Shown: positions 60,838 through 64,000 of the stretch, one piece after another | How positions within the stretch are numbered: position 1 is the first letter of the stretch | Layout of the letters: every line of letters starts with the position of its first letter | Assembly (NCBI GenBank): GCA_020636955.1 | Contig: JACJWY010000001.1 | Span: 1-64,000 of the forward strand | Length of the DNA stretch: 64,000 nt | Source of the DNA: Thermoleophilales bacterium | GTDB lineage: Bacteria; Actinomycetota; Thermoleophilia; Solirubrobacterales; 70-9 | Direction of reading: 5' to 3' | Translations under genes and position numbers: made by a program | The notes under the pieces: generated by a model | What the model was told of the DNA's origin: nothing | Seen by the model: only the letters and a program-made list of their open reading frames with translations | The model's database searches: none

Positions 60838-61973
60838 GCGAGCAACTCCTCATAAAGGCCGATCGTCTGACGGGCGATCGCATCCCAGGCGAAGGGGCCC
60901 GAGGCGGCCGTCCGGCATCCCTCCTCCAGCTTTCTCCTCGTCGCCTCCGCGCGTTCTCCGAGTACCAGTCTCGAAAGCTCGGCGGCCAGCTGATCCGCGT
61001 CCCCGGGTTCGACGGTGACGGCGAGCCGGTGGTCCCGGGCGACCTCTCCGATCCCGCCCACGTCGGAAACCACCATCGCCTTGGAGAAGGCCATGCCGGT
61101 GTAGAGAACGCCGGACTGCTCGCCGTCCAGGTAGGGCAACACAAGCACATCGGCACGGCGCATGATCGGCGGTATTTCCGGGTCCTCGATGAAACGGGGA
61201 AGCCAGCGAACCTTCACGTTCAGCTTCTCCGAGCGTTCGACCATCTCGGTCAGGTCCATGCGGGGATTCCCGACGATCCAGAGCTCGGGTGCGACCTCGC
61301 CGGCGGGCACCGCCAGCTGCTCCATCGCACGGATCAACACACCGATTCCCTTGTAGGGGCGAAGCAGCCCGAAGAAGAGCACGACCGGAGCCTCCGGGGG
61401 AGCTTCGCCGAGTTCGGCCGGGAGCGGCTTTTCTTCCGGCAGCCGGGTCAGGTAGTCAAAGGCGCCGTGGGGAATCACCCTGACCTGATCTTCCGGCAAG
61501 CCGACTTCTCCGAGAAGGCGTCCGGCACCGAGCCTCGAGTGGGCGATCACCACGTCCATCGCCCCGAACACCTTCCTGGCCCCCGAGACCTGTTTCGCGG
61601 TCGGACCGGGCGGCAGGATGTAGTGGGCGGTCATCACTCTCGGTCTCCGACCGGAGATCAGGCGATGGTCGATCCGGGGCATGGTCAACCACTGGTAGTG
61701 GGTCACCATCGGGTCCGGGGCGGACTCGACCTTGCGCCGCAGCCGCCGCATTTCCGGCAGGTGGTGAAGCGCCTTGCCAAGGCGACGGGCCCGGGGCGTG
61801 ATGCGCCGGTAGAAGTCCAGGCTGACCTCGTAGCCTTGCGGCTCCGGCACCGGTCCATAGGTGAAATCGGAGGTGACAAGCTCCACATCGGCGCCCTCGG
61901 CCGCGAGGGCAGCGGCCAGCGACCGGTCGTACGGCGGGGTGAAAGCCGAAGGGTCAATCAGCTTGACTTGCAC
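60834..61973 (-). CDS. Glycosyltransferase, GT4 family
   Basis: 379 residues from the GTG at 61973; an upstream in-frame start at 62030 would run into the divergent gene. The GT-B fold is shown by KLIDPSAFTPPYDRSLAAAL, VIPHGAFDYL, PVVLFFGLLRPYKGIGVLI and the nucleotide-sugar site VLVLPYLDGEQSGVLYTGMAFSKAMVVSDVGGI. Retaining transferase of the exopolysaccharide cluster; sugar unknown. Confidence 0.9.
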   Translation of the reverse strand: MQVKLIDPSAFTPPYDRSLAAALAAEGADVELVTSDFTYGPVPEPQGYEVSLDFYRRITPRARRLGKALHHLPEMRRLRRKVESAPDPMVTHYQWLTMPRIDHRLISGRRPRVMTAHYILPPGPTAKQVSGARKVFGAMDVVIAHSRLGAGRLLGEVGLPEDQVRVIPHGAFDYLTRLPEEKPLPAELGEAPPEAPVVLFFGLLRPYKGIGVLIRAMEQLAVPAGEVAPELWIVGNPRMDLTEMVERSEKLNVKVRWLPRFIEDPEIPPIMRRADVLVLPYLDGEQSGVLYTGMAFSKAMVVSDVGGIGEVARDHRLAVTVEPGDADQLAAELSRLVLGERAEATRRKLEEGCRTAASGPFAWDAIARQTIGLYEELLA

Positions 61974-61987
61974 AACCGGGATTATCG

Positions 61988-62956
61988 TTGGCGACCGTGA
62001 ATTCCCCCCTGCCGACAAAGCACCCTGCAAGCGAACCCGCGAAAGTGGACCTCAGCTACTGCGTGGTCAACAACGACGGTCGTGACTACCTGCTTGCCTG
62101 CCTGGCCGCGATCGACCGCTTCCATCCCGGATCCCTGAGCCGGGAAGTACTGGTCCTGGACAACGCCTCAAGCGACGGTTCGGTCGAGGCGGTGCGGGAA
62201 AAGTTCCCCGCGGCCCAGGTGATCGGCCTGGAGAAAAAGCAGGGTAAGGCAGCCAATGACTCGCTGCTGCTGGAGCGGGCCGGAGGCCGCTATTGCCTGC
62301 TGCTGAACGAGGATTCGGAGCTTCGGGCGGGAGCGGTCGGGGCGCTAATCGCCGCACTCGAGGCTGACCCCGAGGCCGGGGCAGCCGGGGCGCAGCTCTT
62401 CGACGGCGAGGGCGATCCGTATGCCTGCGCCTGGCGCTTTCCCGGGGTCGAGTCCGCCTTCATCGGGGCGCTCTTCCTACATTCCCGGCTGACCGTCGAA
62501 AGCGGGGGCGGTGAAACCCGCCCGGTCGACTGGGTCCAGTCCTCCGCCCTGATGGTCCGGCGCGAGGCCGCGGTCGAGGTCGGCTTTCTTGACGAGCAGT
62601 TCTTCGTCTACTACGACGAATGTGACTTCTGCAAGCGGCTTGCCGATTCCGGCTGGCGCACCCTTTACGTGCCGACCGCGGAGGCGGTCCACCACAACCA
62701 GCTTTCCACCGACCTTTCCTCCGGCCTGCCGCGCATCGTCGAGTTTCATCGCAACCGCGACCTCTACATGCGAAAACACCACAACCGCGCCGCTGCTGTT
62801 GCGGTCCGCGTGCTCACCGCCTGGGCCTACGGGCTCAGGACGATCGCCTCGGTGTTCATGCCGAATGCCCCCACCCCGGTCTATGCGGCCCATACCCGCC
62901 AGGCCCTCTTCCCCTACCGCGGCGAAGGCCTCGCCGACCGGGCCTCAGGAACGTAA
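61988..62956 (+). CDS. Glycosyltransferase, GT2 family (rhamnosyltransferase-like)
   Basis: 322 residues (TTG start; GTG at 61997 also possible). GT-A domain with LSYCVVNNDGRDYLLACL, LVLDNASSDGSVEAV and LLLNEDSELRAGAV, then GFLDEQFFVYYDECDFCKRL and a C-terminal hydrophobic region. Divergent from the GT4 gene and tail-overlapping by 12 bp with the flippase gene. Confidence 0.88.
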   Translation: MATVNSPLPTKHPASEPAKVDLSYCVVNNDGRDYLLACLAAIDRFHPGSLSREVLVLDNASSDGSVEAVREKFPAAQVIGLEKKQGKAANDSLLLERAGGRYCLLLNEDSELRAGAVGALIAALEADPEAGAAGAQLFDGEGDPYACAWRFPGVESAFIGALFLHSRLTVESGGGETRPVDWVQSSALMVRREAAVEVGFLDEQFFVYYDECDFCKRLADSGWRTLYVPTAEAVHHNQLSTDLSSGLPRIVEFHRNRDLYMRKHHNRAAAVAVRVLTAWAYGLRTIASVFMPNAPTPVYAAHTRQALFPYRGEGLADRASGT

Positions 62957-64000
62957 GTCCTCGTCCCATTGCTCGACTTCGACCGCGAGCGGCAACCCGC
63001 CCTCGCCGCCGGCCGACTGCTTGCCGACCCGGCGAGCCTCAAGCACCTTCGCCTTCAGTTCGGCGGGCCTGGTCAGCAACATGAGCCAACCCCGCTCCTC
63101 GGCGGTAAAGAAACCGGTGAACAGCAGGGCAACCGGGAGCGCAATCACCAGCAGCAGCCTGAGCGCCAGCCAGCCGGCGCCCTGATCCGGCACGAATACC
63201 TCGCCGATCGCAATCAGGGCAGCGGTGACCAGCAACAGGCGGGCCAGACGGCCCCACTCGTACGGGACCGGGAAGAGACGCTGGGTGAAGAAGTACATCA
63301 GGACCACAACAAGCAGGTAGGAGACGACCAGGGCGACCCCGGCACCGATGATGCCCCAGACCGGGAGTAGCAGCAGGTTGAGGCAGACATTGGCGAGGAG
63401 GCCGACGATCGTCGCCGGCAGGTTGTATTCGGTCCGGCCGGTGCGGCCAAGGACCACGAGCAGCACCATATACAGCGCGTAAAGGGCGGCGCCGGCTGAG
63501 ACCGGCCCGACCACGTCGGCTGCATCCGCAAACTCCGGAGCGGCCAGCAGGCCGACGATCCAGGGCGCGATCAGCCAGAGGAAGCTGACCACCAGCGCCA
63601 TCACGGCCACGAACCAGGTGACCACCGCCGAGTAGGCGAGCCGGGCCTCGTCGTCATCCTGGATCGAATAGGCAAGCGGCGGGAAGGCGAGCTGGAAGCC
63701 GCGAACCAGCACGGCGATGCCCTGGGACATCTTGATCGCGATCGAATAAAGCCCCGCTTCGGCCAGTCCCAGGGACCGGGCGATCAGAATGCGATCGATG
63801 AAGCTGAGCGAATACAGGGACAACTCGGCCGGCATGGTCGGCAAGCCGAAGGCCATCATCCGCTTCAGCAGTGGCCGGTCCGGAATGACCGAGAGGCGCC
63901 GGCGGTTGTAGAAGATCAGACCGAGCACGATCGCCAGCCCGGTCCCGTAGCTGCCCAACAGAAGTCCTTCGGCACCGAGGTCCAGAGGCACCACGAGGAC
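62945..64000 (-). CDS. Polysaccharide flippase (Wzx/MATE-like), 5' end outside the window
   Basis: At least 350 residues are encoded here; the start lies beyond the window edge. About ten membrane segments are visible, with FGLPTMPAELSLYSLSFIDRILIARSLG, AVLVRGFQLAFPPLAYS and the C-terminal segments of the polysaccharide-synthesis export family. It should flip lipid-linked oligosaccharide made by the transferases at 59099-62956. Confidence 0.85.
   Translation of the reverse strand, partial: VLVVPLDLGAEGLLLGSYGTGLAIVLGLIFYNRRRLSVIPDRPLLKRMMAFGLPTMPAELSLYSLSFIDRILIARSLGLAEAGLYSIAIKMSQGIAVLVRGFQLAFPPLAYSIQDDDEARLAYSAVVTWFVAVMALVVSFLWLIAPWIVGLLAAPEFADAADVVGPVSAGAALYALYMVLLVVLGRTGRTEYNLPATIVGLLANVCLNLLLLPVWGIIGAGVALVVSYLLVVVLMYFFTQRLFPVPYEWGRLARLLLVTAALIAIGEVFVPDQGAGWLALRLLLVIALPVALLFTGFFTAEERGWLMLLTRPAELKAKVLEARRVGKQSAGGEGGLPLAVEVEQWDEDLRS

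Noticed and set aside
1..64000. CRISPR arrays or rRNA genes
   Set aside because: No regularly spaced repeats or conserved rRNA segments were seen anywhere in the window.

Overview
The window is high-GC DNA with dense, often start/stop-overlapping genes. Several start codons are GTG or TTG, and some promoters look leaderless. Gene content points to a soil actinobacterium, most likely of the Thermoleophilia/Solirubrobacterales type. The evidence is an actinobacterial-style c-di-AMP riboswitch in front of a cell-wall peptidase, an M56-only BlaR1/BlaI pair, a GH92 mannosidase, delta-60 repeats and TTG starts. The taxonomic call is an inference from gene content, not from a marker gene.

Positions 1-23 are the 3' end of a tRNA-like sequence (T-arm and acceptor, tRNA-Ala-like). 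They recur identically at 40770-40792, so about 40.8 kb looks like a genomic island or nested insertions at a tRNA gene. From left to right the interval holds: a DDE transposase; 2.5 kb of gene-poor DNA with a decayed DUF2971 gene; a 22-kb metal/thiol/envelope region (4.5-26.1 kb); a minus-strand defence block (26.3-35.3 kb); and a two-component-system regulon (35.5-40.7 kb). No integrase is visible.

In the metal/envelope region two repressors share the work. A BlaI-type repressor, with a protease-only BlaR1, has seven matching operators (TACKAC-N5-GTAGTA type). They lie before a CDF zinc exporter, an M23 peptidase, a DsbA-VKOR-cupredoxin-membrane operon, the operon that ends in blaR1-blaI itself, and ccdA. 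A second repressor, an ArsR/SmtB protein with a CzrA-like alpha-5 zinc site, has three operators (ATACATGAA-N7-TCATATA type). They lie at divergent PBP1A/CtaG, at divergent arsR/MFS, and before a second cupredoxin-membrane module. A CadC-like sensor with a CadA-type P-ATPase sits between them. The two cupredoxin plus multispanning-membrane-protein modules are paralogous but wired to different repressors. I read the region as a coordinated metal-efflux, extracytoplasmic thiol-oxidation and wall-remodelling island.

The defence block is a co-directional run. It holds two HNH-associated-repeat proteins, an ABC-three-component set (nuclease effector, middle component, SMC-like ATPase), a 709-residue zinc-ribbon protein with a PD-(D/E)xK nuclease domain, and an ApeA-like HEPN protein. 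The last five are separated by no more than about 60 bp and look like one operon.

From 40.8 kb onward the DNA looks like ordinary chromosome: secreted and hydrolytic enzymes (delta-60 repeat protein, a broken two-domain retropepsin, patatin, cyclase, sugar dehydrogenase, GH92, GH43), GluQ, a YcaQ-like glycosylase, a sugar porter, acetyltransferases and MetF. It ends in an exopolysaccharide cluster (sugar transferase, three glycosyltransferases, a flippase cut by the window edge).
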